This document shows positions 1-7,918 of a DNA stretch of 64,000 nucleotides, one piece after another. The notes beneath the pieces were generated by a model. That model was not told where the DNA came from. It saw nothing but the letters and a program-made list of their open reading frames with translations, and searched no databases. Origin of the DNA: Prevotella dentasini JCM 15908 (lineage in GTDB: Bacteria; Bacteroidota; Bacteroidia; Bacteroidales; Bacteroidaceae); assembly GCF_000614065.1 (NCBI RefSeq), contig NZ_BAKG01000002.1:1-64000 (forward strand), written 5' to 3'. Both the position numbers and the translations under genes were made by a program. Positions within the stretch are counted from its first letter, which is position 1. Every line of letters starts with the position of its first letter.

Positions 1-345
1 AGTTCGTTCTATGACGGCTCTCTTCCTGGGCGGCAGTTTGCCGGAGACGCTCACCAATGCTCCTTTCATAAGGGTATCATAGTCAGCATGACTTCTGCCT
101 CCGGCATGGTGGATTCACTGTGATATTCCCCCCTTGTTGGCCGGTTTGGCGTATATTTTGCCATCATCGCATCGAAAAACTTGCAGAAATCGTCTGCCAT
201 ACAGAAAATTTCCGTAACTTTGTCCTTGGTGAACATTGCGATTTTTGCTTGTAACCCTTTGTGTTTCAGCACTATAAAGATACGACAAATTTCGTTAGTC
301 ATCAAATTTACAAGGACTTATAATTCATAGAACTCATATTTGAGT
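1..345 (-). mobile_element. IS982-family transposase remnant with internal deletion
   Basis: On the minus strand an open stretch from 305 to 66 reads like the N-terminus of an IS982-family transposase, with KVTEIFCMADDFCKFFDAMM as its most telling part. Beyond its stop, positions 80-1 continue in another frame with residues like the family's C-terminal region (LPPRKRAVIERT). The middle of the enzyme is therefore missing and the copy runs off the window edge. Positions 306-345 match, at roughly 80 percent by eye, the noncoding left end of the other IS982 remnant at 1843-2011, in inverted orientation. No intact DDE catalytic domain is present, so it should be inactive. The family call rests on remembered consensus, not on a search. 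Confidence 0.7.
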
Positions 346-352
346 TAAACCA

Positions 353-679
353 ATGGACATACTACTGGAAGTGTATAATAAAAGAATATCATCTTCTCAA
401 GCTTATGAAATGATTGATAAAATAAGAGATGATATAGATGATGGTGTGTATGGTAATTTATTGAAAATGAATAGAATAGATTTTGCATCTATTTTGGGAA
501 TGGATGAATATGAATATACTGCATATTGTCAAGGTGCACCTTTATCCATAATATCACAATGGAGATATTGTGGTTGGCCATGCAAATGTTGTAAAACGAA
601 CCTTCCCATAGATTATAAGCAATATCATTGGTTTGTTCAGGAACTTAATAATGGGGATTATGGATTAATAAAGATTTAG
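353..679 (+). CDS. Hypothetical protein, 108 aa, AT-rich
   Basis: An ATG-started frame of 108 codons that I do not recognise. The product has no signal peptide or membrane segment, and is acidic in its first half (repeated DD and DE). Its cysteine-rich centre, WRYCGWPCKCCKTNLP, could bind metal or form disulphides. Base composition is clearly more AT-rich than the por region further on. It lies between two IS982 remnants (1-345 and 705-975), so it is probably accessory or transferred DNA. Size, acidity and context would suit an immunity protein or a cargo gene, but that is inference only. The ATG at 353 is the first in frame. Confidence 0.55.
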   Translation: MDILLEVYNKRISSSQAYEMIDKIRDDIDDGVYGNLLKMNRIDFASILGMDEYEYTAYCQGAPLSIISQWRYCGWPCKCCKTNLPIDYKQYHWFVQELNNGDYGLIKI

Positions 680-704
680 CAATAGATTTCATTGAGGGTG
701 TGTT

Positions 705-975
705 AGATTTGTTGAGACCTTGAACGACGAGTTGAAGAACATCTGTCAGATAGAACATACAAGACACCAATCCGTGGACTGATTCGTAACTAACCTTCTC
801 ACCGGGTTCATTGCTTATAACCTGCTGCCAAAGAAGTCATCCATAGACATTGACATTATAGGCAAAAGTAGGATAATTACATAAGAATTAGACCGAACTC
901 ATAGTATATAAACGTGCAAAGGGCATTGTACACATAGGCTTTGGTATTCTAAATTCGTTGAACTTACGTTATTTA
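705..975 (+). pseudogene. IS982-family transposase C-terminal remnant plus IS end
   Basis: Plus-strand translation from about 708 gives an IS982-like C-terminus (ETLNDELKNICQIEHTRH, then TNLLTGFIAYNLLPKK), interrupted by an in-frame TGA near 780 and ending at TAA 882-884. No start or upstream half is present. Near 949-975 the sequence ttcgttgaacttacgttatt is almost the reverse complement of the IS left end near 1850 (acgtgagttcgacgaac), so this looks like the right terminal repeat of the element. It abuts the DUF2971 gene, whose stop lies at 969. Confidence 0.65.
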
Positions 976-1838
976 CTTTGTTCCTTAATGAGCCATTTCT
1001 CATAATCAGCATATAAAGGATTGGAATTGTACTTCCTTATAGTTTCATATATTTTGAATGCTATTCCAAAGGTATCATATCCATCGGTATTGTAACAAGT
1101 TGTTGCAAAAGAATACGGCACAAATTTATGATAACATACTGACTTTGGATTTACAATAATATCAAGTATTTCTCTGATTCTTGTATCATCTAAAAAGATT
1201 TTCCTTCCTAAGACTACATACTTGATGCAACCGTCAATGCTAAACTTGCCATTGTAATCCATAATGAATAATCTATGCTCATCCTCGTTCGCCCAATCCT
1301 TATGCTTCAAGAAAAACAGCTTTTTCCAGTTGTTTCTTATAAATTCCTCTGGCGTCTCTGCCTCATAGTTGATGTCTTTATCATCTGGTGTATTGAAGAG
1401 ACTATATTCTACATCCTCAAATTTGTAAAAATGTCGGGACAAGATATCTTTGTTATTAGCAATGAAAGCCTCCTTGTCTATCACTATACAAACTCCGTTT
1501 GAATTATCTGCATAGTGAGTCCACATAGCAGGATGGTTACTACCTTCAAATTCATAACCTTGAATGTCATAGTTCTGAGAGAAGCTGATGATATGGCACT
1601 TCTCATTGATATATCTTTCTGTAGTGACCATTACCATAATGTTATTGTCCATACACATATTATTCACATTGCCTTCGTTCATATCGTTGAGCCTTGCAAA
1701 AGAAGATGGTTTTAGAGTCAAATCCTCCATTATCTTCTTAAAAGAGTATAGACTAGTGTAATGAAACAATGCCCCGTCAGACTTATGTGGAAACTCTTCT
1801 TGTCCGTAGAGATACGCTGGAAGTTTAGTAAGTAACAT
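969..1838 (-). CDS. DUF2971-family protein
   Basis: 289-aa soluble protein with the DUF2971 layout. An N-terminal LFHYTSLYSFKKIMED block is followed by the LTLKPSSFARLNDMNE block. HIISFSQN lies mid-protein, then MWTHYADNSNGVCIVID, and WANEDEHRLFI toward the C-terminus. These histidine, tryptophan, glutamate and arginine residues are the conserved ones of the family. The biochemical role of DUF2971 is not established; members are often found in accessory islands and next to phage-defence genes. The gene is AT-rich and is bracketed by IS982 ends at about 949-975 and 1843-2011, consistent with horizontal acquisition. The ATG at 1838 gives a start just before the first conserved block. Confidence 0.8.
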   Translation of the reverse strand: MLLTKLPAYLYGQEEFPHKSDGALFHYTSLYSFKKIMEDLTLKPSSFARLNDMNEGNVNNMCMDNNIMVMVTTERYINEKCHIISFSQNYDIQGYEFEGSNHPAMWTHYADNSNGVCIVIDKEAFIANNKDILSRHFYKFEDVEYSLFNTPDDKDINYEAETPEEFIRNNWKKLFFLKHKDWANEDEHRLFIMDYNGKFSIDGCIKYVVLGRKIFLDDTRIREILDIIVNPKSVCYHKFVPYSFATTCYNTDGYDTFGIAFKIYETIRKYNSNPLYADYEKWLIKEQSK

Positions 1839-1842
1839 TCTT

Positions 1843-2011
1843 ATTATCCTTAATTAACGTGAGTTCGACGAACTATAAGTTCTTGTAAATTTGGTGATTA
1901 GCGAACTTTGTTGTGTCTTTATTGTGTTGACATACAAATATTTACAAGCAAAAATCACTATAATCACCGAGGACAAAGTTACGGAATTTTTCTGTATTAT
2001 TGATGATTTTG
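1843..2011 (+). mobile_element. IS982-family left-end remnant
   Basis: The segment matches the reverse complement of positions 245-345 closely (shared gagttc, ttgtaaattt and acaagcaaaaatc blocks). It then encodes the start of a transposase (AKITIITEDKVTEFFCIIDD) before a TGA at about 2009-2011. Together with the remnant at 705-975 it places IS982 ends on both sides of the DUF2971 gene. Nothing downstream of 2011 resembles the rest of a transposase. Confidence 0.65.
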
Positions 2012-2231
2012 AGGTGAATTAGGCCATCGAGTTGAGTAAAAAACCTGCAATTGTCTTCCTGTGACGGCAATGGGACTTTGTTTTCCGTTGGGATAATGCT
2101 GCCCGGCAACTTCTCCGGCCTTCTTGTGCCCCAAAACAGATAGTAGGCAGTGAAATATAAAGGCAGATTTATGGCTCTTTTCTCATTTTTAATTATCTTT
2201 GCAGGACTAATTTCTGAACAGCAAGGCAAGG

Positions 2232-2801
2232 ATGTATCGACTGAAGAGAATGATGGTTTGGATGCGGAGGGTGCACTACTCGCGCGGTTTCGGCGTGCAG
2301 TCGCCGTCCGACTATGCCTTCGTGCGGTACGTCGTCAACGAGCATTATCCCTACTACGCCTATTCAGATTTGCAGAAGGAATATCAGAAGTTTCCCAAGC
2401 TGTCGCACAAGATGGGGCGGCTCTATTTCCGGCTGGCCAATTATTTTCAGGCAGAGCGGTGGACGCCCCTCTCTGATATTCCCCTTCTATATGCCGCATA
2501 TATCCGCCGCGGTTGCAGGAAGACCCGGATAGAGCCTTGGCGGCAGCAAGAAGCCGGGGGACGGATGGTTTGTTACTGGATGATGGGCGACGACCTGCAG
2601 CCTCTTGAGGATGTCTGCCGACAAGCAAGAGAGAACTCCGTGCTTATCGTCGAAGGTATTCGCCGGAATAGAACCACGAAGGAGCTTTGGCGGCGGATAG
2701 TCGACGACGACCATACCGGCGTAACTTTCGACCTGCATTATCTCGGCATCGTATTCTTCGACAAACGTCGTATCAAGCAGCATTATAAAATAAACTTCTA
2801 A
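2232..2801 (+). CDS. Conserved Bacteroidales protein of unknown function (methyltransferase-like context)
   Basis: 189-aa protein with a basic start (RLKRMMVWMRRVHYSRGFGV) and the block QSPSDYAFVRYVVNEHYPYY. I recall this block from short Bacteroidales proteins sometimes labelled as methyltransferase-like. No SAM-binding glycine motif is visible, so catalysis should not be assumed. The C-terminus (VTFDLHYLGIVFFDKRRIKQ) ends 7 bp before the adenosyltransferase start, suggesting one transcript with it. A TATCTTTG box at 2194-2201 lies 30 bp upstream of the ATG and resembles a Bacteroidetes -7 element. Large antisense frames over this gene are GC-rich shadows. Confidence 0.65.
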   Translation: MYRLKRMMVWMRRVHYSRGFGVQSPSDYAFVRYVVNEHYPYYAYSDLQKEYQKFPKLSHKMGRLYFRLANYFQAERWTPLSDIPLLYAAYIRRGCRKTRIEPWRQQEAGGRMVCYWMMGDDLQPLEDVCRQARENSVLIVEGIRRNRTTKELWRRIVDDDHTGVTFDLHYLGIVFFDKRRIKQHYKINF

Positions 2802-2808
2802 CTGCATC

Positions 2809-3347
2809 ATGGCAAAATCGAAACTCTACACCAGACAGGGCGACAAGGGAACAACCACCCTGACCGACGGAAAAAAACTTGCCAAAGACGATCTCCGCAT
2901 CTGTGCCTATGGGACGACAGACGAGCTGAACGCCACGTAGGACTCCTCCTCCCGCAGGTCCGGCAGGCCGATTTGCAAATCTTCCTGACCACCGTTCAGC
3001 AGCGGCTCTTCGAGATAGGCTCCGTGCTCTCTGCCGGCTTGTCTTCTGAACCTACTTTCGGCATACGCGCCTTGGAGGAAGAGATAGACCGCCTCGATTC
3101 CGCCCTTCCTCCCCTCCGCGACTTCATCCTCCCCGGCGGTTGCCCCGCAGCCTGTCAGGCACATGTCTGCCGCACGGTCTGCCGCCGTGCCGAGCGGCTC
3201 GTAGTTTCCCTTTCCCGCAGAGAGCCAGTTCCCCCTGCCGTCTCATCCTATATGAACCGGCTTTCCGACTATTTCTTCGTCCTTTCCCGGTATTTGAACT
3301 TTAAGGAGGGAGTAACAGAAAAAATATGGCAAAACTCTTGCAAATAG
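2809..3347 (+). CDS. PduO-type cob(I)alamin adenosyltransferase, frameshifted
   Basis: Enzyme that transfers adenosine from ATP to cob(I)alamin to make coenzyme B12. The N-terminus carries the PduO signature, KLYTRQGDKGTTTLTDGKK, which binds ATP, followed by CAYGTTDELNA. The frame then hits TAG at 2938. Adding one C to the CC at about 2933 restores HVGLLL and joins the second part, which contains FILPGGCPAACQAHVCRTVC and RYLNF, as expected for the family. The corrected product is 179 aa, normal in length. The missing base is most likely a consensus error. It follows the 2232 gene by 7 bp and precedes a DUF2795 gene, a neighbourhood I recall from other Bacteroidales. Confidence 0.88.
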
Positions 3348-3402
3348 AAAATAATATATTACTTTTGCACGGAAAATTACGAACACAAAAAACTTTTAGC
3401 CT

Positions 3403-3624
3403 ATGTATTGGACATTGGAATTAGCTTCAAAGCTCGAAGACGCGCCATGGCCCGCAACCAAAGATGAGTTGATTGACTATGCAACCCGTTCGGGTGCCCC
3501 CTTGGAGGTACTTGAGAATCTTCAGGAAATTGAAGACGAGGGCGAGATATACGACAGTATTGAGGATATTTGGCCCGACTATCCCTCCAAAGACGACTTC
3601 TTGTGGAATGAAGACGAATATTAG
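3403..3624 (+). CDS. DUF2795 family protein
   Basis: 73-aa acidic protein with the DUF2795 pattern: WPATKDELIDYATRSGAP, then EVLENLQEIEDEGEIYDSIE, and a tail ending DFLWNEDEY. The family is a small helical fold of unknown role, common in Bacteroidetes. The ATG at 3403 is the only sensible start. A short inverted repeat (gcttgcaggaaactgcaagc) around 3650-3669 followed by T residues probably terminates transcription. It lies 55 bp behind the adenosyltransferase. Confidence 0.85.
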   Translation: MYWTLELASKLEDAPWPATKDELIDYATRSGAPLEVLENLQEIEDEGEIYDSIEDIWPDYPSKDDFLWNEDEY

Positions 3625-3764
3625 ACAGAATAGTGAATAAATCAAGTCGCTTGCAGGAAACTGCAAGCGATTTTTTTGTAATAGTCCTCAAAGAGCGTTC
3701 TATAGAAACATAGTAAGACCTTGGTCTATAAGAGTTTGATAGTCAGCCTTTTGCTGCTCATAAA

Positions 3765-3827
3765 GCGAAAGTGCCGTTCTGACTCAGCCAAAGTGCCGTT
3801 TTCGCAGTACGAAAGTGCCACTTTCGT
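3765..3827. repeat. Dispersed GAAAGTGCCGTTTTC repeat, locus 1 of 4
   Basis: Three copies of the core occur here: gcgaaagtgccgttct at 3765-3780, ccaaagtgccgttttcgc at 3788-3805, and the palindrome cgaaagtgccactttcg at 3810-3826. Related copies lie at 14722-14798, 28949-29030 and 56433-56472, all in noncoding DNA. Confidence 0.8.
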
Positions 3828-3929
3828 ATTGGTAGCTTGGTATAGTCATATCATAAACATTTTAGATTCTTAATTTTTATAGATTTATTCTCTGCTCCGT
3901 TCTTTTTTAAAAAATATTCACAACGGACG

Positions 3930-3961
3930 TTTGGAGTTCTTTTTTAATCTTTTTATCTTTG
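3930..3961 (+). promoter_or_regulatory. Bacteroidetes-type promoter for the small-ORF locus
   Basis: TTTG at 3930-3933 and TATCTTTG at 3954-3961 are separated by 20 bp, a near-consensus -33/-7 pair. It lies about 45 bp before the ATG at 4005, which argues that the small ORFs downstream are really transcribed. Confidence 0.65.
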
Positions 3962-4004
3962 CAAAGACTTTTGTTTTTTATTATAAACTTAAAATTTTAT
4001 TACA

Positions 4005-4100
4005 ATGCAAACCAAACAAAAATTAATTACAGCTTCAGTGTTTGTGCAAGGACTATTCCCTGTGGCTATAGCAGGAAGTGCATTTAAAGCATGTGCATAA
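4005..4100 (+). CDS. Small ORF, 31 aa (possibly longer if frameshifted)
   Basis: Starts with MQTKQKLITASVFVQGLFPV and continues as a hydrophobic, glycine/alanine-containing stretch ending in FKACA. It looks like a short secreted or membrane peptide. A plus-one frame continues without a stop from about 4090 to a TGA at 4155-4158 and reads HVHKQVGEGVSQLYDNLKIE. Its stop overlaps the ATG of the next ORF (ATGA). Either there are two bases missing, or one extra, near 4090 and the true product is about 50 aa, or the overlap is chance. I do not recognise the family. It sits directly behind a good promoter. Confidence 0.4.
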   Translation: MQTKQKLITASVFVQGLFPVAIAGSAFKACA

Positions 4101-4154
4101 GCAAGTAGGTGAAGGTGTGAGTCAACTTTATGATAATCTTAAAATAGAACAAAA

Positions 4155-4331
4155 ATGAGTAGATTAAATCGTATAATTTTATCAGGTTTCCTCTTTGCAG
4201 TCTTAACGCTGGCTTGGGATACTATAGAAGACGGATGGAGTATGCGTAATCTCATCGTCTCTGTCATTCAGGGCATTTTGTTTGGCGGGCTGATGTCTTT
4301 GTTTGAGAAGTTGGGAGCGAAGAAGCAATAA
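4155..4331 (+). CDS. Small membrane protein, 58 aa
   Basis: Reads MSRLNRIILSGFLFAVLTLA, a positively charged start and first membrane helix. A polar loop (WDTIEDGWSMRN) and a second hydrophobic segment (LIVSVIQGILFGGLMSLF) follow, with a lysine-rich end (EKLGAKKQ). This gives a two-helix hairpin topology. Its ATG overlaps the stop of the plus-one frame of the preceding small ORF, which suggests translational coupling. No family is recognised. Holin-like, toxin-like or peptide-immunity roles would all fit the shape, and none is supported beyond that. Confidence 0.5.
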   Translation: MSRLNRIILSGFLFAVLTLAWDTIEDGWSMRNLIVSVIQGILFGGLMSLFEKLGAKKQ

Positions 4332-4410
4332 CAGCTGTTTGAACTTTCGTATTTGTTATTTATGGCATTTTATACCCGTATAACTTGCTGCTAAATATAC
4401 AAACGCCGTG

Positions 4411-4448
4411 TAAGGCCCTAAGTGAGACGCCGCTCCCTTAGGGCCTTA
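4411..4448. terminator. Hairpin after small-ORF locus
   Basis: taaggccctaag at 4411-4422 pairs with cttagggcctta at 4437-4448 around a 14-nt loop. The T-run is weak. It also overlaps the 3' end of a possible minus-strand ORF. Confidence 0.55.
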
Positions 4449-4618
4449 ATGTATCTTCGTGTACCATAGGCAGCGAGTCTCTGCCTTATGGCTCGCCTTT
4501 CAGGAAGCGGGTCTTTACATTCCGGGCAGACGACGGCGTCTGACGCCATGCGGTGTCCGCGCTCTGCCGTAGCGTGAATTTCGTACACACACGGGCCGTG
4601 TCCCCACTTTGTTGACAT
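4418..4618 (-). CDS. Possible small zinc-ribbon-like protein, 66 aa
   Basis: From the ATG at 4618 the minus strand encodes 66 residues with GPCVYEIHATAERGHRMA, then VVCPECKDPLPERRA and a basic C-terminus (GTRRYIKALRERRLT). One single cysteine plus a CPEC pair could form part of a zinc site. The pattern resembles small Bacteroidales zinc-ribbon proteins, but I cannot name one. It is divergent from porP, whose ATG at 4634 is only 15 bp away. The same frame stays open further upstream inside porP, a warning that it could be a shadow. Confidence 0.35.
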   Translation of the reverse strand: MSTKWGHGPCVYEIHATAERGHRMASDAVVCPECKDPLPERRAIRQRLAAYGTRRYIKALRERRLT

Positions 4619-4633
4619 GCTATACAATAAATA

Positions 4634-5592
4634 ATGGTATGGGTGCGTTATCCATACGTGTTCAAGCGCATATTCACCATATTGGCTTTTCTTGCCCCGG
4701 CTGTCGGTACGGCTTGGGCGCAGTACGACGTGGCTTTCAGCCATTATTGGGCAATGGAGCCTTCGTTTAATCCTGCGGCCGTAGGAAAGGGCAATAAACT
4801 GAACGTTACGGGAGCGTATGCCCTGAGTTTTGCCGGATACGAGAACAATCCCAACTCTTTCTACGTCGGTGGCGACATGCCGCTCTACTTTATGAAGCAA
4901 TACCATGGAGTGGGGGCGAGCATGCTGAACGACAAGATAGGCTTCTTCACCCATCAGCGCATCTCGGCCCAGTATGCCTACCGCCGCGCCCTCTTTGGCG
5001 GAATGGTATCGGCAGGCGTGCAGCTGGGGCTGATTATGGAGACCTACGACGGCTCAAAGGCCGACCTTGAGCAGGCCGACCCGGCTTTCCCCCAGTCGCA
5101 GCTCTCGGGAAACAGCCTTGATATGGCTTCGGCCTCTACTATACGCGCAAGAACTGGTATGTAGGAGCATCGGTTCAGCACCTCAATGCCCCGTTGGTGG
5201 AGATGGGAGAGGTAAAGGATTTCCAGATAGACCGGACCTATTATTTGACGGGCGGATACAATATAAGACTTAGAAATCCGTTCCTATCTATACCGGCATC
5301 CGTGCTCGCACGCTACGACGGCAACGCCTATCGGGCCGATGTAACCGCGCGGTTGGTCTATAGCCACGAGAAGAAAGTTCTCTATGCCGGAGTCGGCTAC
5401 AGCCCCACCAATTCTGTTACCGCCTTTGTAGGCGGAAGTTTCCACGGCATCAACGTCGGCTACAGCTACGAGATGTACACCGGCACTGCCGACCCCGGCA
5501 ACGGAAGCCACGAGCTGATAGTAAGCTATTCGACGGACATCAACCTTCAGAAGAAGGGCAGAAACAAACATAAAAGCGTAAGATTCCTATAG
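4634..5592 (+). CDS. porP: PorP/SprF-family type IX secretion outer-membrane protein, frameshifted
   Basis: Outer-membrane barrel protein of the type IX secretion system. A signal peptide ends at TAWAQ. The PorP/SprF start YDVAFSHYWAMEPSFNPAAV follows, then repeated beta-strand pairs and the C-terminal ELIVSYSTDINLQ. The frame breaks at about 5125. Adding one G to the GG there turns DMASAS into DMGFGLYYTRKNWYVGASVQ and joins the two halves into 319 aa, the usual family length. It is the first gene of porPKLMN and ends 19 bp before porK. Family members bind the surface lipoprotein and cargo-processing side of the machine. Confidence 0.93.
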
Positions 5593-5611
5593 AAAAAAGA
5601 TACAATAGTAT

Positions 5612-7093
5612 ATGAAAATGAGAAAAAGCATCATCGCGCTCTGCTTGGGCGTAGTCCTACTTGCCTCGCTTTCCTCCTGTTTCGGCGGAAAGTCGGCTTC
5701 TACATCAGGCAGAGGCGGCGAGGTAACGGGGGTAGGCGGTGGACGCTCGTTCCGCGAACCGGCCCCGTATGGCATGACGCTCGTCAAGCGCGGCTGGTTG
5801 AGGATGGGTTTAGAGAAGCAGGACAGCCTCTGGGGAAAGCAAACCCCGGTGAAGGACATCTCTGTTGACGGCTTCTGGATGGACGAGACCGAAGTTACCA
5901 ATTCCGAGTACAAGCAGTTTGTGGAATGGGTGCGCGACTCCATCCTCCGTACGCGTCTTGCCGACCCGTCGTATGGCGGCGACGAGAGCTACATGATAAC
6001 CGAGGACAAGAACGGCGACCCCGTAACGCCCCATCTCGACTGGAGCAAGCGGCTGCCGCGCAAGCCTACCGAGGACGAGCTGCGTGCTTTCGAGAGCCTC
6101 TACGTTACCAATCCCGTAACGGGAGAGAAGAGCCTTGATGCCAAGCAGATGAATTATCGGTATGAGATTTACGACTATACGACGGCTGCCCTGCGCCGCA
6201 ACCGGCTCAATCCGAGCGAGCGCAATCTCAATACCGACTATAGCGCAGACCCCAACGAGGTGGTTATGATTTCCAAGGATACCGCCTACGTCGACGATGA
6301 GGGCAATATTCACAGCGAGACTATCAACCGTCCGCTTTCCGGGCCGTGGGATTTCCTCAATACCTACATTGTCAACATTTATCCCGACACGACCTGTTGG
6401 GTGAACGATTTCCGCAATTCCGACAACGAGATTTACCTCCGCAACTATTTCAGCAACTCTACCTACAACGACTATCCTGTCGTTGGCGTTACGTGGGAGC
6501 AGGCCAACGCTTTCTGTGCTTGGCGCACTGACTATCTGCTGAAGGGGCTTGGCAGGGAGGCGCGTTTCGTTCAGCGTTACCGTCTGCCTACTGAGGCAGA
6601 ATGGGAATATGCCGCACGCGGCAAGAATCAGGACGAGTTCCCGTGGGAGAATCAGGACGTAAAGAGCGGAAACGGATGCTTCTACGCTAATTTCAAGCCC
6701 GACCGGGGCAACTATACCAAGGATGGAAACCTCATAACGAGCAAGGCCGGCATATACAGCTCGAACTCTAACGGGCTTTACGACATGGCAGGCAATGTGG
6801 CTGAATGGACGAGTACCGTCTACACCGAGGCCGGTGTGGATGCCATGAACGACCTCAATCCGCAGCTGGAGTACAAGGCAGCCAAGGAAGACCCCTACCG
6901 CCTGAAGAAGAAGAGTGTGCGCGGCGGAAGCTGGAAAGACCCAGAGAGCTATATCCGCAGTGCATGGCGCACGTGGGAATACCAGAATCAGCCCCGCAGC
7001 TATATCGGTTTCAGGTGCGTGCGCAGTCTGGCAAGCTCGTCGAGTGAGGCCGCCAAGGAAAATAAGAAGAGCAGTAAGAAAAGGAGAAAATAA
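5612..7093 (+). CDS. porK: Type IX secretion lipoprotein PorK/GldK
   Basis: 493-aa outer-membrane lipoprotein that with PorN forms the periplasmic ring of the type IX machine. The signal sequence ends in a lipobox (SLSSCFGG) with Cys at residue 23. The body is a formylglycine-enzyme-like fold: GFWMDETEVTNSEYKQF near residue 90, YPVVGVTWEQANAFCAWR near 290, RLPTEAEWEYAARG near 326, and YDMAGNVAEWTSTVY and VRGGSWKDP later, ending YIGFRCVRS. A lysine- and serine-rich tail closes the protein. It touches porL directly, with the next ATG following the TAA at once. Confidence 0.97.
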   Translation: MKMRKSIIALCLGVVLLASLSSCFGGKSASTSGRGGEVTGVGGGRSFREPAPYGMTLVKRGWLRMGLEKQDSLWGKQTPVKDISVDGFWMDETEVTNSEYKQFVEWVRDSILRTRLADPSYGGDESYMITEDKNGDPVTPHLDWSKRLPRKPTEDELRAFESLYVTNPVTGEKSLDAKQMNYRYEIYDYTTAALRRNRLNPSERNLNTDYSADPNEVVMISKDTAYVDDEGNIHSETINRPLSGPWDFLNTYIVNIYPDTTCWVNDFRNSDNEIYLRNYFSNSTYNDYPVVGVTWEQANAFCAWRTDYLLKGLGREARFVQRYRLPTEAEWEYAARGKNQDEFPWENQDVKSGNGCFYANFKPDRGNYTKDGNLITSKAGIYSSNSNGLYDMAGNVAEWTSTVYTEAGVDAMNDLNPQLEYKAAKEDPYRLKKKSVRGGSWKDPESYIRSAWRTWEYQNQPRSYIGFRCVRSLASSSSEAAKENKKSSKKRRK

Positions 7094-7882
7094 ATGACAC
7101 AGTATAGCAGTTTCAATATCGTCTACCACTTGCAGAAGTGGATGGATAGTGTACCGGGGCAGACCTTCCTGAACTATGCCTATAGTTGGGGTGCTTCCAT
7201 CGTTATCTTGGGAACACTCTTCAAGCTGACCCACCTCCCGGGTGCCAACTTCATGCTGTACCTCGGAATGGGTACGGAGGTTCTTGTGTTCTTTCTCTCT
7301 GCCTTCGACCGTCCGTTCGACAAGACCGATGACGGTAAGGAAATTCCCACCCATATTATGGATGATGAGCCGGAGACGGCCGACGACGAGGAGAATCAGG
7401 CGGAGAAGGCTCTTTCCTCACCCGTACTGCAGCCGCAGACGCTCGCAGGTGGTGCAGCAGCGCAGCCGGTGCCGTCTGTCGACCAGATTGCAGCGGCAGT
7501 GGTCAGCCAGCAGAGCCGCGTGATAGCCGAGACACAGCAGCAGACGCCCGAAATGGTGGAGGCGCAGACCAACTATGTGGACGCACTGAAGAACCTGACA
7601 GAGATGCTCGGCAGGGTCAACGACCAGAGCCAGCGGCTCACGCGCGACAGCGAGGAGATGGAGAATCTCAACCGCACCCTTACCGGCATTACGAAGGTGT
7701 ACGAGATGCAGCTCAAGAGTGCCAGTCAGCAGATTGGAACCATTGACCAAATCAACGACCAGACGCGGAAGATGGCCGAACAGATTGACCAGCTCAACAA
7801 GATTTATGCCCGTATGATTCAGGCGATGACCGTCAACATGCGTGCAGCGGCTCCGACAGCAGTTCCGCAGGATGTGGAATAA
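7094..7882 (+). CDS. porL: Type IX secretion inner-membrane protein PorL/GldL
   Basis: 262-aa protein of the inner-membrane motor that powers type IX secretion using the proton gradient. Two membrane helices lie in residues 25-75 (ASIVILGTLFKLTH and FMLYLGMGTEVLVFFLSAF). A long cytoplasmic region with coiled-coil character follows, with repeated Q/N/E heptads such as NDQSQRLTRDSEEMENLN. The family's functional glutamate corresponds to the E in the second helix (MGTEVLVFF). The start codon directly abuts the porK stop, so translation is probably coupled. Confidence 0.96.
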   Translation: MTQYSSFNIVYHLQKWMDSVPGQTFLNYAYSWGASIVILGTLFKLTHLPGANFMLYLGMGTEVLVFFLSAFDRPFDKTDDGKEIPTHIMDDEPETADDEENQAEKALSSPVLQPQTLAGGAAAQPVPSVDQIAAAVVSQQSRVIAETQQQTPEMVEAQTNYVDALKNLTEMLGRVNDQSQRLTRDSEEMENLNRTLTGITKVYEMQLKSASQQIGTIDQINDQTRKMAEQIDQLNKIYARMIQAMTVNMRAAAPTAVPQDVE

Positions 7883-7918
7883 TCTGTCCCCGAACTCCTC
7901 AAAACACAGAATTTCTAA

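Noticed and set aside
1-2011. An active IS982 element
   Set aside because: All three pieces lack most of the transposase and contain stops; only ends and fragments remain.
5810-7354. 514-codon open frame on the minus strand opposite porK
   Set aside because: It lies wholly opposite a well-supported gene, has no family features, and is explained by GC-rich third positions of porK.
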